Of a stretch of DNA of 64,000 nucleotides, positions 1-11,398 are shown in pieces (the stretch's first letter is position 1; every line of letters starts with the position of its first letter). This DNA comes from Galerina marginata (taxonomy: Eukaryota; Basidiomycota; Agaricomycetes; Agaricales; Galerinaceae), in the NCBI GenBank assembly GCA_023014335.1, contig JAECYW010000004.1, forward strand, positions 2,046,001 through 2,110,000. The letters run 5' to 3'. The notes beneath the pieces are model-generated. The model saw nothing but the letters and a program-made list of their open reading frames with translations. It was not told where the DNA came from and did not search any database. The position numbers were made by a program, and so were the translations under genes.

Positions 1-901
1 ATGGATAAACTCGCGATACTTACGACACCACGCTCGCCGTAAAGGTCAGAGTAGACCTCTTTCTCAAAGGTGGTCTCGTAAAGGTAACCAGAGCCGACAC
101 CAACACCGAGGGCGATGGCCTTCTCCTTGGCCTTGCCAGTGACGTCCTGCCAGATAGCAATGCTAGAGTTGATACCACGGCCTTCCTTGAAAAGAGTGCG
201 GACGGTGCGTCCAGAGCCCTTGGGAGCAACGAGGATGACATCAACATCCTTGGGAGGGACAACGTGTGTGTCATCCTTAAACACGACGGAGAAACCATGG
301 GAGAAGTAAAGGGTCTTGCCCTTGGTGATGAGGGGAGCAATGGTTGGCCATGTTTGCGACTGGGCGGCGTCAGACAAGAGGTTCATGATGATGGTGCCCT
401 TGTTGATGGCCTCCTCGATGGGGAAGAGGGTCTCGCCTGGCACCCAGCCGTCTTCCATGGCTTGCCTCCAACTTTCGCCATCCTTGCGGACACCAACAAT
501 GACATTGAGGCCGTTGTCGCGAGCGTTGAGGCCTTGACCGTGTCCTTGCGAACCGTAGCCGATGAGGGCAAGAGTGTCATTCTTGAAGTAGTCCTGGAGT
601 TTGGCTAACGGCCAGTCGCTGCGTTCGTAAACGGTCTCCTTCGTGCCGGCGAAATCAAGAGTCTTGACACCTCGCGAACCCTGTTGCTCTAGTCAGAAAA
701 CACGTCATCTTCATTGTATTTTCGTATCCGACTCACCCTAGCAGTGGTTTGTTGAGCTGACTTGGCAGCAGCAGCTCTGGCGAGGAGAGAGTAGGAAGCA
801 GTCTGAGCAGGCTTAGCAATGGATGCTGTTGCCAATGCTCGGGGGGCACGACGAGAGGCGGCGCGGATAGACTGCGAGGCAGAGCGAGCAAGGGAGGCCA
901 T
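1..901 (-). CDS. ILV5: Ketol-acid reductoisomerase, mitochondrial (5' part)
   Basis: Makes 2,3-dihydroxy-isovalerate and 2,3-dihydroxy-3-methylvalerate from acetohydroxyacids with NADPH, in mitochondria, for valine, isoleucine and leucine synthesis. Exons read on the minus strand are 901-737 and 686-24, with an intron at 687-736 (GTGAGT...AGAG); a further GTAAGT donor at 23-18 shows that the gene continues past the window edge. The first 55 codons are rich in Ala, Arg and Ser (MASLARSASQSIRAASRR), as expected of a mitochondrial targeting peptide. Exon 2 carries the NADPH-binding loop LIGYGSQGHGQG, then GVRKDGESWRQA and the GSGRTVRTLF stretch of the family. About 276 residues are visible, out of roughly 400 for fungal members. 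The start is the only ATG that gives a targeting peptide. Identification is from family motifs and is firm. Confidence 0.95.
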
Positions 902-1405
902 GGTGGTTGGACGTTGAGTATGGATGAACCGCTCCAAAACTTTTTTATTGAGTCGAGTTTCGTCGGCCGAATAGTGCCGATTCGGCTATCCCGAACGTCC
1001 GCTCCACTTTTATGCCTTCGGATCGACGTGGATTTCGCTTCCAATTTTCCTGTCTGTCGAGAGATCCGATTGGTTTTCGATCAACTGAGGCTTGTGACGT
1101 TCTTTTGTGAGGAAGGTAGCTCAGCTAAAGAGGCGCCCGAAGTTAACGCGCGCTCGTTGATGGTTAATTGACGGTCAGAGTGAGGCTTAGTAGTAAAACC
1201 AAACGTAAGCTAAAATTACAGAGAGTACAAAGCGGCAGTACAACAAACGAGGACCAATGAGGGGTATACATAAAGCATAGTGAGTATGTAGAGTTAGAAA
1301 TAAAGCAAATTCCAAATGCAAACGAATTCCTCCATCCCATCCAAATATTCGAAACATACAACAAAAAGAACAACACATTTCAACGATAAGTAAAAACATC
1401 AATGA
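902..1405. other. Intergenic: ILV5 upstream region and 3' flank of the coiled-coil gene
   Basis: No supported gene lies here. It should hold the ILV5 promoter (minus strand) and the 3' untranslated region of the next minus-strand gene. TGAGTCG at 949-955 matches six of seven bases of a Gcn4-type site and an A-rich AATAAAAAAG (minus strand) lies next to it; both are only suggestive. Open frames in this stretch show no family features. Confidence 0.5.
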
Positions 1406-4400
1406 TTACCTCTTCTTTTTCTTCGGCTTCACACCAGTAGCAGTCTTCTTCACAGCAGGCTCGACCACAAACGTACTCTCGCTCGGCGGCGCCACCATCT
1501 CATTCAAGCGCGTGTTCTGCCGCGTCGTTTGGTCAAAACCGTCATCGTCATCAGGGAAGTCAGGCGGGATAAATGGTACTGCCGGGGCGGCCAACGGCAT
1601 CGATCCAGGGATGGGTGAGTACCCTCCTACACCGCCGCCGCCGGACGAGCCAGCTACAGGCGGGCCGTACAAAGACACCCCAGATCGAGCACCAGGACCT
1701 GTACCAGGGAGATCGCGCGTGGAAGTAGCTGGGGTCAAACCGCCACCGCCGCCAAGGCTACCTGCGCGACCAGCAGGCGTGCCCCATCCACCTCCGCCTG
1801 ACGCAGATCCAGTTGTCCCCCACCCTCCAGCGGCAGATCCGGTTGTACCCCATCCAGCACCAGCACCAGCACCAGATGAGCTCGTGCCCCACCCGACGCC
1901 ACCCGACCCGCCTAATGGCTTGTTAGACGACGCCGGAGAACGCGGGAACACCGGTGCGGAGGTGTCGCCTCCCTGACTGCCTGCCCGCCCAGCAGCGCCC
2001 CACGATCCCGCCCCAGGAGCAGGCGTGCCCGACGACGGGAACGGTCTCGTAGAAGTCCTCGGCGAATGCGGGAACGTAGGGATGACAGGCCTATCTTCCT
2101 CGTCCTCGTTGTTCTTCAGCGGGTTACCATACTTGTGCGGTCCATGTCCAGAAGGAATAGCAGGTGACGAACCCCGCGGTATGACCGGCGGTCCACTTCC
2201 CCCTGGACCTGAGCCAGTACCAGGCAGCGAGCCCGCCTGCCAAATTGGAGTCGATACCCCGCGCGTGTCGGTGAACGTCTGCGGGACGAAGCCGGGAGGC
2301 AGCTGTCCAGCAAGGACGACGGGCGAGTTGGGCTGCGTCGTCATGCCGTTGGTGTCGTACGACACGCCGCGGGGGATCACTGGGCGCGGGGCCTGCTGTG
2401 ACTGGGAGATGACGGACGGGGGCAGCGGGACGGAGGAGTGGTTCGGGCTTAGGTAGTACCCTGTGCCATCTGGGTGCTCTTGCTGGCCGAGGCTGGATGG
2501 CGGGCGGGACTGGAGCAAAGAGAGGAAAGATGTCAGCTAGCCTGCAACGAGATAATGACTCAGGCAACGAGGATAAATACGTACAGGAGGTTCCACACGG
2601 ATATCATAAGACCCGGTGCTTCCGCTCGATGGCCTGCGCAGGAGGGGGTTGGGATTAGAGGGGGCGAGGAGGTTGGTGTTGGAATATGAATTTGCATACG
2701 GTGCTCCATGTCCACCGGGTCCACCACCCGTCGACCAGTCGGATCCCGCACTACCATGACCAGTCCGCGAGGGCGGTTGTCCAGTGATATTGGGCACTGT
2801 CGCCGAAGGCCATTCGGGTGCGCCACCATTGCTTCCTGCATGCCCACCTGCCGGCCACGCACCTCCACCTCCAGCTCGCGAGGGTGGTCTTCCTGTTAGA
2901 TTGGGAACCGTAGGTATCGGGTATCCAGGGCCAGACCCACCAGGTCCTCCAGTGAGGTTCGGCACAGTGGGTGTTGGGAAACCAGGCCCTTGCCCAGGCC
3001 CTCCAACGATGTTCGGCACAGTGGGCTCTGGGAACGCCGCCCCTCCAGTTCTGGAAGGTGGTCGTCCACCTAGTATATTCGGTACAGTAGGCGACGGGAA
3101 GGCAGGGTTATAACCTGATCCTGATCCTCCAACGATATTGGGCACCGTCGGCGACGGGAATTCAGGCCCGCCACCATTGGCCCTCGATCCTGGCCCGCCA
3201 ACTATATTCGGTACAGTAGGCGACGGGAATTCAGGTCCTCCAGCGGGTCTTACTCCTGGTCCCCCAGTGAGTATATTCGGCACGGTAGGCGTCGGGAATC
3301 CAGGCCCAGAATTTCCAACAATATTCGGCACAGTAGGTTCAGGGAATGCGGCTCCACCAGTTCTCGACGGCGGCCTTCCACCAGGACCACTTGGAACGAT
3401 ATGTGGCACATTAGGTTCAGGGAATGCAACACCATCAGCAGCTCTCCTCCCGCCAACGATGTTCGGGACATGCGGCTCAGGGAAAGCAGCGCCTGTTCCA
3501 CCACTACCATAACCACCACCGCCATATCCATTTTGCTCCGCCTTTCTATAATCCACAGGCGGGTTGGTCACCCACCCCGGCACCCCTCCTCCCCCTCCAG
3601 GGCTCGTATCCTCCGGAATGACATGCAGCCCTCTATCCCTGTCCCGCTCGCTCGCACTCGGCAGCTGCAACATGTCGAATGGGATCGTCGACGCCGCGGA
3701 GGACGCGTACGAGTCGCGTCGGTCGCGGCCGTGGGGTGGGTAGCCCCGTTGCTGCGAACCCGAGGAGCCCGCGCGGGGGATGGGGTACGCGTTGTTGCGC
3801 ATGGAGCCTGATGCGGCGGGGCCGGAAGGCATGACGATGGGGGTGGGCATGCTGGGCGGTTGCGGCATGGGGATGTATGGCAGGCGCTGCGATTCCTGGA
3901 CTCGGAAGGGCGGAAGGTCGCGGTCGGCAGTGGCAGCTGACGACGACGCGTTTGCGTGGGCGGTGGCCTCTTCTACGGCAGCGCTGGCAGCTGCTCTCGC
4001 AGCCGCGGCGATGGCGTCGCTCATTTCCTTGTCTTTCTCCTTCTCCCGCTCGCGTTCGCGCTCCTTCTCCTGGCGCCGTTCCTGGCGAGCTTGATCCCTA
4101 TCGCGTTCCCTGTCCTCCTCCGCCCTCCTCACGCGCTCGCGTTCCCGGTCGACCTCCTCCCTAGCTTTCCTTTCCAACTCTGCCTTTTCCTGTTCCAGCC
4201 TTTCCTTGTCCTTCCGAAGCTCTCTCATCTGCCTTTCATTTTCTTCCTCCCCCCTTCGCTTCTCATCTTGCACCTTCCGCACTCTCTCCGACTCCCGCCT
4301 CTTGAGCTCGTCCTTCTCCCGCTCGATCTCTTTCAACGCCCGCCTCTCCCGCTCTCTCTCTTCCTCCATCTTTCGTTTTTCTGCTTCTGCTTTTTGCTTC

Positions 4401-5647
4401 TCCTCGCGCAGCCTCCTGTGCTCTCGTTCCGCGTCCTTGCTCTTCTGCCGCTCCCTATCCAGATTGCGTTCAATCTCGTTGAGCTGCGTACGGACACGCG
4501 CAACTTCCAGCTCATTAATCTTCAACAAAGCTGCCTGCGCTGCTTCGTGTTCCAAGGAAGCAGAGGTTAGAGGGGGTGGTGGGGCGTTGCTCGATCTCCG
4601 ACTCATGTCACGGTCGCGGTCGCGGTGGGGTTTGTGCTTGGCCGACGACGACGGGCGGGGGCGAGCTTTGGACGCCGGTTGCTGGTCGACTTCTTCGATG
4701 AAGCCTTCGCCGTCGCCTGGCACAGGCAACATAGCATCCTGGGCAATGCGGCCTTGACGGAGGCCTTCCTCGAAGCCCTCGCGACGACCCTCTTCTCGTG
4801 CTTGGAGGAGGACGGTCTGCTCTTTGAGGGTACGGGCGGTGGTGCGTGCGCGAATGAGAGCTCTGTCTGCCTCGTCTCGTTCGTGTTCTAAGGTTCGGGC
4901 GGCTTCCTTGGCGCGTTGTCTACCAAACCTTATCAGGTGGGTGGTTACAAAATGAAAATTGAATAGGCACTGACAACTCGCGTTCTGTGTTCACCAGTTG
5001 AAGTTTATAGATTCCAACGTCCTCCCTTGCGGACAAACTTTCCTTCTGAGCATCGAGGATGGCCTTGGTGGTTTTCACCCCCAGGATAGTCGTTTGTTCT
5101 TCTAGTGCTTTCCTAGCTTCCTCTTCCCTACCCAGCCTGTCTCTCAAGGCCTCGACCTGGAGAATGGCTGACGACAACAAGTGCTTGGCTTCCCTAGCTT
5201 CATGCTCCTTGCTGATGGCCAGGTGGATGAGGGCCTCCCGTGGAGTGTTGGCCAATTGGCGCTCGCGCTCCCGTCGGACTTGCTGGGAGGGGCCATGGGC
5301 GCGAACAGTGCTGCTGCGTTTGACGGAGTGGGAGATGGACGAGGTTTGCTGGTTAGATTGTGATTGTGATTGGGAGTGGGAATGGGAGTGTGCTTGTGAC
5401 TGGGATGGTCGAGATAGGCTGCGATTAAGACGCGGCTTGGAGCTCGGCGACGGTGGGGTATCGGCGGAGTCTGACGTCGACGCTGTGATTGTGGGTGGTT
5501 GGACGTTGACCTGGCCGTAGAATGTGTCTGGCGAGCCTGGCACGTATCTGTTGGGGCAGGCTGTTAGTACAGAACACAGCAGACCGAGTAGGATAGCACT
5601 GACCCGCCGGGGTGTGCGGCATAGTCGAAATACTGGCCAGCGGGCAT
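1406..5647 (-). CDS. Large coiled-coil protein with PTVPN repeat array, unknown function
   Basis: Four exons on the minus strand: 5647-5604, 5547-4975, 4919-2585, 2509-1406; all junctions are GT-AG and keep frame, giving 1351 residues. The start gives MPAGQYFDYAAHPGG, joined over the first intron to YVPGSPDTFYGQ. Then come a Ser/Gln/His-rich stretch (about 60-110), a first coiled coil (about 140-265), and a long highly charged Glu/Arg/Lys coiled coil (about 325-530). After an Ala-rich turn there is a low-complexity half with eleven copies of a [FYW]P-x-P-x-VPN-[IL] repeat (about 680-920). The C-terminal 370 residues are Gly/Pro/Ser-rich, contain repeated PVIPRG-like motifs and end in KPKKKKR. 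No enzyme motif is seen. The build (coiled coil plus disordered repeats) suggests a scaffold or polarity or endocytosis adaptor, but this is inference only. Confidence 0.8.
2784..3495 (-). repeat. Eleven-copy PxPTVPNIV protein repeat array
   Basis: Within the coiled-coil gene, the minus strand encodes in order FPEPHVPNIV, FPEPNVPHIV, FPEPTVPNIV, FPTPTVPNIL, FPSPTVPNIV (twice), FPSPTVPNIL, FPEPTVPNIV, FPTPTVPNLT, YPIPTVPNLT and WPSATVPNIT. Units are about 18-28 residues apart, with Gly/Pro/Ser/Arg linkers such as GGRPPSRTGG. The core is kept while linkers vary in length and sequence, which argues for selection on the core rather than simple slippage. Confidence 0.9.
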
Positions 5648-5845
5648 TTCTGTGGGTGGTGGTAGAGAGCAGAGATACCTTTGTCCAGTCTAAGATCGTT
5701 GCATTGTGTTGTGTATGTAGTTGGCGCAAAGAAAAGAGAGTCGGTGGCTATTGATCTCCGTTCCACTGTCCTAATCCGGCATTGTGTGCCTGGGAATTTA
5801 TCATTAGTTCCCGGACTCGCCGTCGTCTCGGTTCTGCCAGTGACG

Positions 5846-7830
5846 ATGCTCAAGACGCCTGCTGCCCGACCTCTGCTCGCTCTCAGCCGTCCAGCTTTCT
5901 CCAGGTCGTGCCTCAGACGGCCCCATGCAATACCGCGATGCCTCTCTGTGAGTTTTCGCGTAAAGTCAATATCAACACCGAGTCTAACTCTCATCTCCAC
6001 ACCTGAAGAGAAGGATAACGACGTACCCAACACGATTATCAGCCTCCGCTGCCGCTACCACATCCCGCATACCATACCCGGACCAATCCGAGCACCCTCC
6101 AGACGTCGTAGCCGACGATCTACCCATCATCAGCCAGGATGGTTCCCAAGTTGCCGTCGGATGGGATACGAGAACGTGGTCTCGCTTGTACGCCATCTCT
6201 ATGTCCTTGTTTTTCGGTGAACTGATAAAACTCAGCCACAACATCTGGCTGCGCGACCATTGCCGGTGTCCTAAATGTTTTCACCCCATCACGAAGCAAC
6301 GCCTGTTCAACACGTTCGAAGTGAGATTTCATTTATGATTATCACCTATTCACGACTGATCCTTTGTGTCAACCCCGATCCTTAATTTCCGATACCTAGA
6401 TTCCGAAAGACATTTCACCTTTACACGTTGAATCTAAATCAGCCGGCCTTGAAGTCACTTGTAATAACTTCTCCCCTCTTCAAAGCACTCTTAACATCTA
6501 AATCTATCTTAATCTCAAGGGCCGTCCAAAGAACCCCACATCTCTCAATACCCTTGGTCATGGCTTCAGCGCAACTCTTACGACCCACCACTAAACAAGA
6601 ACAAGGCTTCTACAGAGTAAGACGCGTTAGTTCCAAGCCCACTTTGCTTCTTTCTCACCCATCGTCCTCTGTAGAAAGATCTTATGGGGCTCCAAAATTC
6701 AGCAATCACCGCCATCCATTGCATATGAAGAGGCAATGGCGCCAGACAACCGTGGACTCTACAAATGGCTCTTGAACGTCGTCAGTACCCATTATTTCGT
6801 GCAAAACCAACTCGACTGGCTAACTTTAATGGCTATAGTATAAATTCGGCTTTTCATTCGTCACCGGCGTCCCTGCCACTCCAGAAGCAACTGAGGAGCT
6901 CGCTCTTCGGATAGGGTTTATAAGAGAGACGCAATGTCAGTTTCAGCATTCCTATTCCCATTTCTGCTCGATCCTCCAGTTTATCTAACTATCCCTTGGT
7001 CCAGATGGAAAATTCTGGGACTTCACCTCAGACCTAGCAAAAGGCGACACAGCATACACCACCCTCGCCCTCGGCGCACACACAGATAACACCTACTTTG
7101 TCAGTTCCCCTCTTTTTCCTCAAACAAACAACAACCCATAATTCACCCACAGACAGACCCTTGTGGCCTCCAGCTCTTCCATCTCCTCTCGCACACAGGC
7201 GGCACAGGCGGCGCCACCCTCCTCGTCGACGGCTTCTACGTCGCCTCCCTCATGCGCGAGCTGCACCCCGAAGCGTACGCCCTTCTCTCCAGTGTGAGTG
7301 TGCCGGCGCATGCAGCAGGCGAGCCGGCGGCGCTGTACACCCCGTCCCCGCAGTCCGGGTATCCGGTGCTGGGGCATGATAGGGCGGGGGCGGGTGGGGA
7401 GCTGGTGCAGGTGCGGTGGAATAATGATGATCGGAGTGTGATGAGTGGGTTGGAGGGGGAGGCGGTGGAGAAGTGGTATGACGCGATCAGGACGTGGAAC
7501 AAGCATCTCACGAGTGCAGATTCAGAGTACTGGGTGCAGCTGCAGCCTGGTACAGCAGTCGGTGTGTCACTTCCATTCTTAATTCCCGGCGTGTTCTAAA
7601 ACCTCCCTTGTTCATCCACACCAGTAATCGACAATCATCGCGTCCTGCACGGCCGTTCCGCTTTCGACGGAATGCGCCGGATGTGCGGGGCCTACATTGG
7701 CGTAGACGAGTACCGCTCAAAGCTTGCAGTCCTCAGCGAGCAGTTCGCGCCGGATGCGGTCGTGCAAGCTACGAACGACCTGCCGGGGGCGGTGGTCAAC
7801 GGGAGGAGTATTTGGAATGCGGCACTTTGA
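5846..7830 (+). CDS. TMLHE: Trimethyllysine dioxygenase (Fe(II)/2-oxoglutarate), apparently frameshifted
   Basis: First step of carnitine synthesis: hydroxylates N6-trimethyllysine, in mitochondria. Ten exons: 5846-5947, 6009-6187, 6236-6320, 6401-6460, 6520-6616, 6675-6780, 6839-6935, 7005-7099, 7153-7561, 7625-7830. Residues 1-34 look like a mitochondrial presequence. The N-terminal zinc-binding motif WLRDHCRCPKCFHPITKQR is present, then the double-stranded beta-helix core with AHTDNTYF (His and Asp iron ligands) and VIDNHRVLHGRSAF (second His, 2-oxoglutarate Arg). Exon 4 starts in frame as IPKDISP but the following residues (HVESKSAGLEVT) are in another frame; one base is missing near 6419-6423, and the exons sum to 3n-1. 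All other junctions fit. Either the gene is broken, or the base is a sequencing or assembly error. It is divergent from the coiled-coil gene, with 198 bases between starts. Confidence 0.9.
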
Positions 7831-8119
7831 GCTTTTGAGGAGGGTATGGCTTAGATAGGCCATATTCTGAGGGGAGGAAGCCATGATTTATGACATAATT
7901 ATGCCTATGTACCGACTATTAGGATGTACATGCTAGAGGAAAGTTGGAAGGATGGAATAAACTCTCTGCTCAAGTGAACTAAAAATAGCCTTTGTTAGGA
8001 CCCAAAGTTGATCGGAGCGGAAGATAACAAATTTTCGGGAAACAGGTCCGACGCGATCATTCTTCCTCTCATCCTCCCAACTCATCCTTCTTCCTGATAC
8101 CCAACGCATCATCCAAACG

Positions 8120-10418
8120 ATGCGGCCGCCCTCACACTGGGTCCGCCAGTACGCTTATGGCGTCTCACGGCGGTTTCTGGCGACGGCAGCCAGCGAGCAG
8201 CCGGCCATCCCGCAGACCATCATAGAAAAGGTCGTGCAGAAGTATGCTGTTGGCCTGCCGCAAGGCAAAGTCGTAAAGGCAGGAGACTATGTTATGATTC
8301 GGCCAGAGCACGTCATGACCCACGATAATACTGGTCCTGTGGTCTCCAAGTATGTTCGTCTTATTCTCATTTGAAATTATGTTCAGCAGTTCTGACCGGG
8401 TATCATACAGATTCAAATCAATAGGCGCAACGCGCATCCACAACCCCTCCCAGCCCGTCTTCACCTTGGACCATGATGTACAAAATCGCTCCCCAAAAAA
8501 CCTCTCCAAATACTCTATGATCGAAGCCTTCGCACGCACGCACGGCATCGACTTCTACCCTGCCGGCCGCGGCATCGGACACCAAGTCCTTGTCGAGGAG
8601 GGATATGCCTTCCCGCACACGCTCACCGTCGCGAGCGACAGCCACAGCAACATGTACGGCGGCGTCGGGTGCGTCGGCACTCCTATTGTGCGCACGGACG
8701 CGGCGGCGCTCTGGGCGACGGGAAAGACGTGGTGGCAGGTCCCGCGCATGGTTAAGGTCGAGCTGAAGGGGAGGTTGGCGCCGGGGGTGACGGGCAAGGA
8801 CGTGATCGTTGCGTTGTGTGGGTCTTTTAATCGCGACGAGGTGTTGAATGCTGCGCTGGAGTTTACGGGCGATGGCGTGGCGGCGCTTGCGGTGGATGAT
8901 CGGTTGACAATCGCGAATATGACGACGGAGTGGGGCGCGTTGGTGGGGGTGTTCCCTGTTGATAAGACGCTGTTGGATTGGTACGAAGGCGTGTTGAAGA
9001 AGCTGGAGTTGCGGACGTTCGCAACGTCGCCTGGCATCCCGCCGCCGCCTGTCCACCCCAGGATAAATGCAACTCGTCTGAAGGCTCTTCGCGCAAGTAA
9101 CCTGGCGTCCGACCCAGGGGCAGAGTACGCGTCGCATCTCGTGTTTGACTTATCTACACTCGTCCCGCACGTCTCCGGCCCTAATAGCGTGAAAGTGTCT
9201 ACGCCTTTGCCGATCCTCGAAGAGCAAAATATCGCCATCAACAAAGCCTACCTTGTCAGCTGCACCAACTCGCGCGTGTCTGATATCGCAGCAGCAGCAG
9301 CAGTGGTGAAGGGCCACAAGGTCGCGCCCCACGTCGAGTTTTACATCGCCGCCGCGAGCTCGGCCGTTCAGCAGGAGTCGGAGGAGCGCGGCGACTGGGA
9401 CACGCTCATTCTCGCAGGTGCTAAGACTTTGCCGGCGGGGTGCGGGCCGTGCATTGGGCTTGGGACGGGTCTACTGGAGGAGGGCGAAACGGGGATCAGC
9501 GCGACGAATAGGAATTATAAAGGACGGATGGGTCACCCTGCCGCAAAGGCGTATTTGGCGAGTCCGGCGGTCGTAGCTGCTAGTGCGATTAAGGGATATA
9601 TCTGTGGTCCGGACTCGTTGGATCCGAAGGCGTTGCCGCCTGTACGGGCGCCTACGTTCTCGATTGTGGATTCGGATGCGTCACCGAAGGAGAAGGTAGA
9701 AGGAGCTGGGCAGGAGGCTCTTCTCTCCGAGTTCCCGGCGTACTTCTCGGGACCGCTGCTGTTTGCGCCGCAAGATAACCTGAACACTGACGGGATTTAT
9801 CCTGGAAAATATACTTACCAAGACGACATCACGCTCGCGCGTCAGGCAGAAGTGGTCATGGAGAACTACGATCCAGGCTTCGCGTCTCTTGTAGCGACAC
9901 TCGTCTCCTCCCAGGAACGGGAGACGCTGTCCAAGGCTGTAGAGCGCACAACCACCAAAGCTAAACGCACGAAGCAAGGCGTCATCCTCGTGTCAGGATA
10001 CAATTTCGGCACAGGCTCCTCCCGCGAGCAAGCAGCGACCGCGCTCAAAGCCGCCGGCATCCCACTCGTCATCGCCGGCTCGTTCGGAGACATCTTCAAG
10101 CGCAACGCTATCAATAACGGGCTGGTGTGCCTCGAGTGCCCAGCGCTCGTCGCGGACCTCACCGCGGCGTATGCGATGGACGGGAAGCGCGGCGCCGGGG
10201 GCAGGGACGGGGAGCTAACGGTGGATAAGGGCCTGGCGGTGCGTGTGGGGATGGAGGACGGGCGGGTGGTGGTGAGAGGGGGAGTGGGAGGGAATGAGAA
10301 GGTGTATGGTGTGAAGACGGTTGGGGCGAGTGTGCAGGAGCTGTGGTTGTGTGGCGGGTTGGAAGGGTATATTTTGAAAGAGATCAGTGCGGGTGCTGGT
10401 GACCAGGCTAGGGTCTAG
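8120..10418 (+). CDS. LYS4: Homoaconitase, mitochondrial
   Basis: Converts homocitrate to homoisocitrate in the fungal alpha-aminoadipate route to lysine, in mitochondria. Two exons, 8120-8349 and 8411-10418 (intron GTATGT...ACAG, phase 2), encode 745 residues, slightly longer than the yeast enzyme. The N-terminus (MRPPSHWVRQYAYGVSRRFL) is a likely presequence. The aconitase core shows SDSHSNMYGG, and the [4Fe-4S] ligands Cys361 (SCTNSR), Cys421 and Cys424 (GCGPC). The swivel domain near residue 600 has [10 protein letters not shown]. The reading frame is fully open. Its 3' half has been copied downstream twice as decayed fragments (14.75-15.99 and 16.94-17.47 kb), so this is the functional parent. 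Confidence is high from the iron-sulphur cysteines and overall order. Confidence 0.96.
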
Positions 10419-11398
10419 AGTCAGGCCTATCCGGGTTGAAGCAATTGTGGGATAGCGAGGGTGAACAAAAAGTATTTTGCGATGTCGTCATTATTGGATC
10501 TAATCATGTATGCTGATAGGAAGAAAAACGCCTTTTCCGACTCTGAAACGGGAATCCGAAGTATACGACGTGCAGCGCTGCTCATGTCAGAACTTAGAAA
10601 ATCGGATTTCTGCACTTCTGCGACTCGTGGTCTGATTTTCTGAAAATATCTTGTCCTCGTTGCTTCCAAAGCCCCGGTGCGCCTGCCACACAGTACCCCT
10701 ATATGGGTGCTCAGTTCGACGATCGCAATGGGATCGCGACACGATCTCTACTTTCATCCCAAATGCGGACTCTGATAGACAGCCAAACCGATCCCCAACC
10801 TTCAAAGGACGAGGATGTGACAAAAACATGGGAAACACCGATGGTGGATTCTTAGGTTCTTCAGCGACAGCCCATACCGTCAGAAGTCCTTGCGACGGGA
10901 ATGCTAATGGAGAAAGGCCATTGTAGAACCTGGAATTGTATTCATTTTGGCAGAAAAGAATGGAAATTCCTCCCCGAGTATGTGGCTGGTCCTATGTTGA
11001 GGAATATAAGGTTAACTTCCCTCTATTGATTGGTGCTTCGTGAAAGGGCCAAGTACATATAAGCATCAAACTTTTTTTCACAGCGTCGCTCAACGGGGAT
11101 TCCTTGGGAACGTTGGCAAAACGTTATTTTTAAAATCCCTTAATGACCAGGAACACCTACTATCTGCTATCCGGATTTGGGAATTTTGTACGATCAACGA
11201 ATCCTTCAAACCATCCGTTTTAGGTTAGAATTCGAGTTGAAGACGATTCGTGTTCGACCTCCCCGACCTCCTTCTTCTGCGGATGAACAGCTGGAATCAC
11301 TCAACCTGGCTGTGCATTCACACAATCTCTGATAGATTTAAACCAACACTTGGCTCCTATTTCAACGAAAGTCCCCTTCTCAGACCAATACTCCTCAC
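10419..11398. other. Intergenic DNA in duplication unit 1
   Basis: No gene could be supported. The first part (about 10463-10645: AAGTATTTTGCGATG, ATTGGATCTAATCATG, GCTCATGTCAG) matches DNA after both LYS4 relics, at about 16030-16200 and 17510-17640. The last part (about 11225-11398) matches 18350-18531 and, more weakly, 16790-16890. It is therefore one of three diverged copies of the LYS4 downstream region. Confidence 0.6.

Noticed and set aside
2784..3495. CRISPR-like spaced repeat
   Set aside because: Repeats are codon-based with variable spacing and sit in a long open frame of a eukaryotic gene.
2025..3512. Plus-strand open frames over the PTVPN repeats, including GTVGxGNxGPP repeats
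   Set aside because: Shadows of the minus-strand repeat array; the minus-strand frame spans three junctions in frame, the plus frames do not.
5425..6033. 202-codon minus-strand frame reaching upstream of the coiled-coil gene
   Set aside because: It is an out-of-frame reading through exon 1 and intron 1 and overlaps the oppositely directed dioxygenase exon 1.
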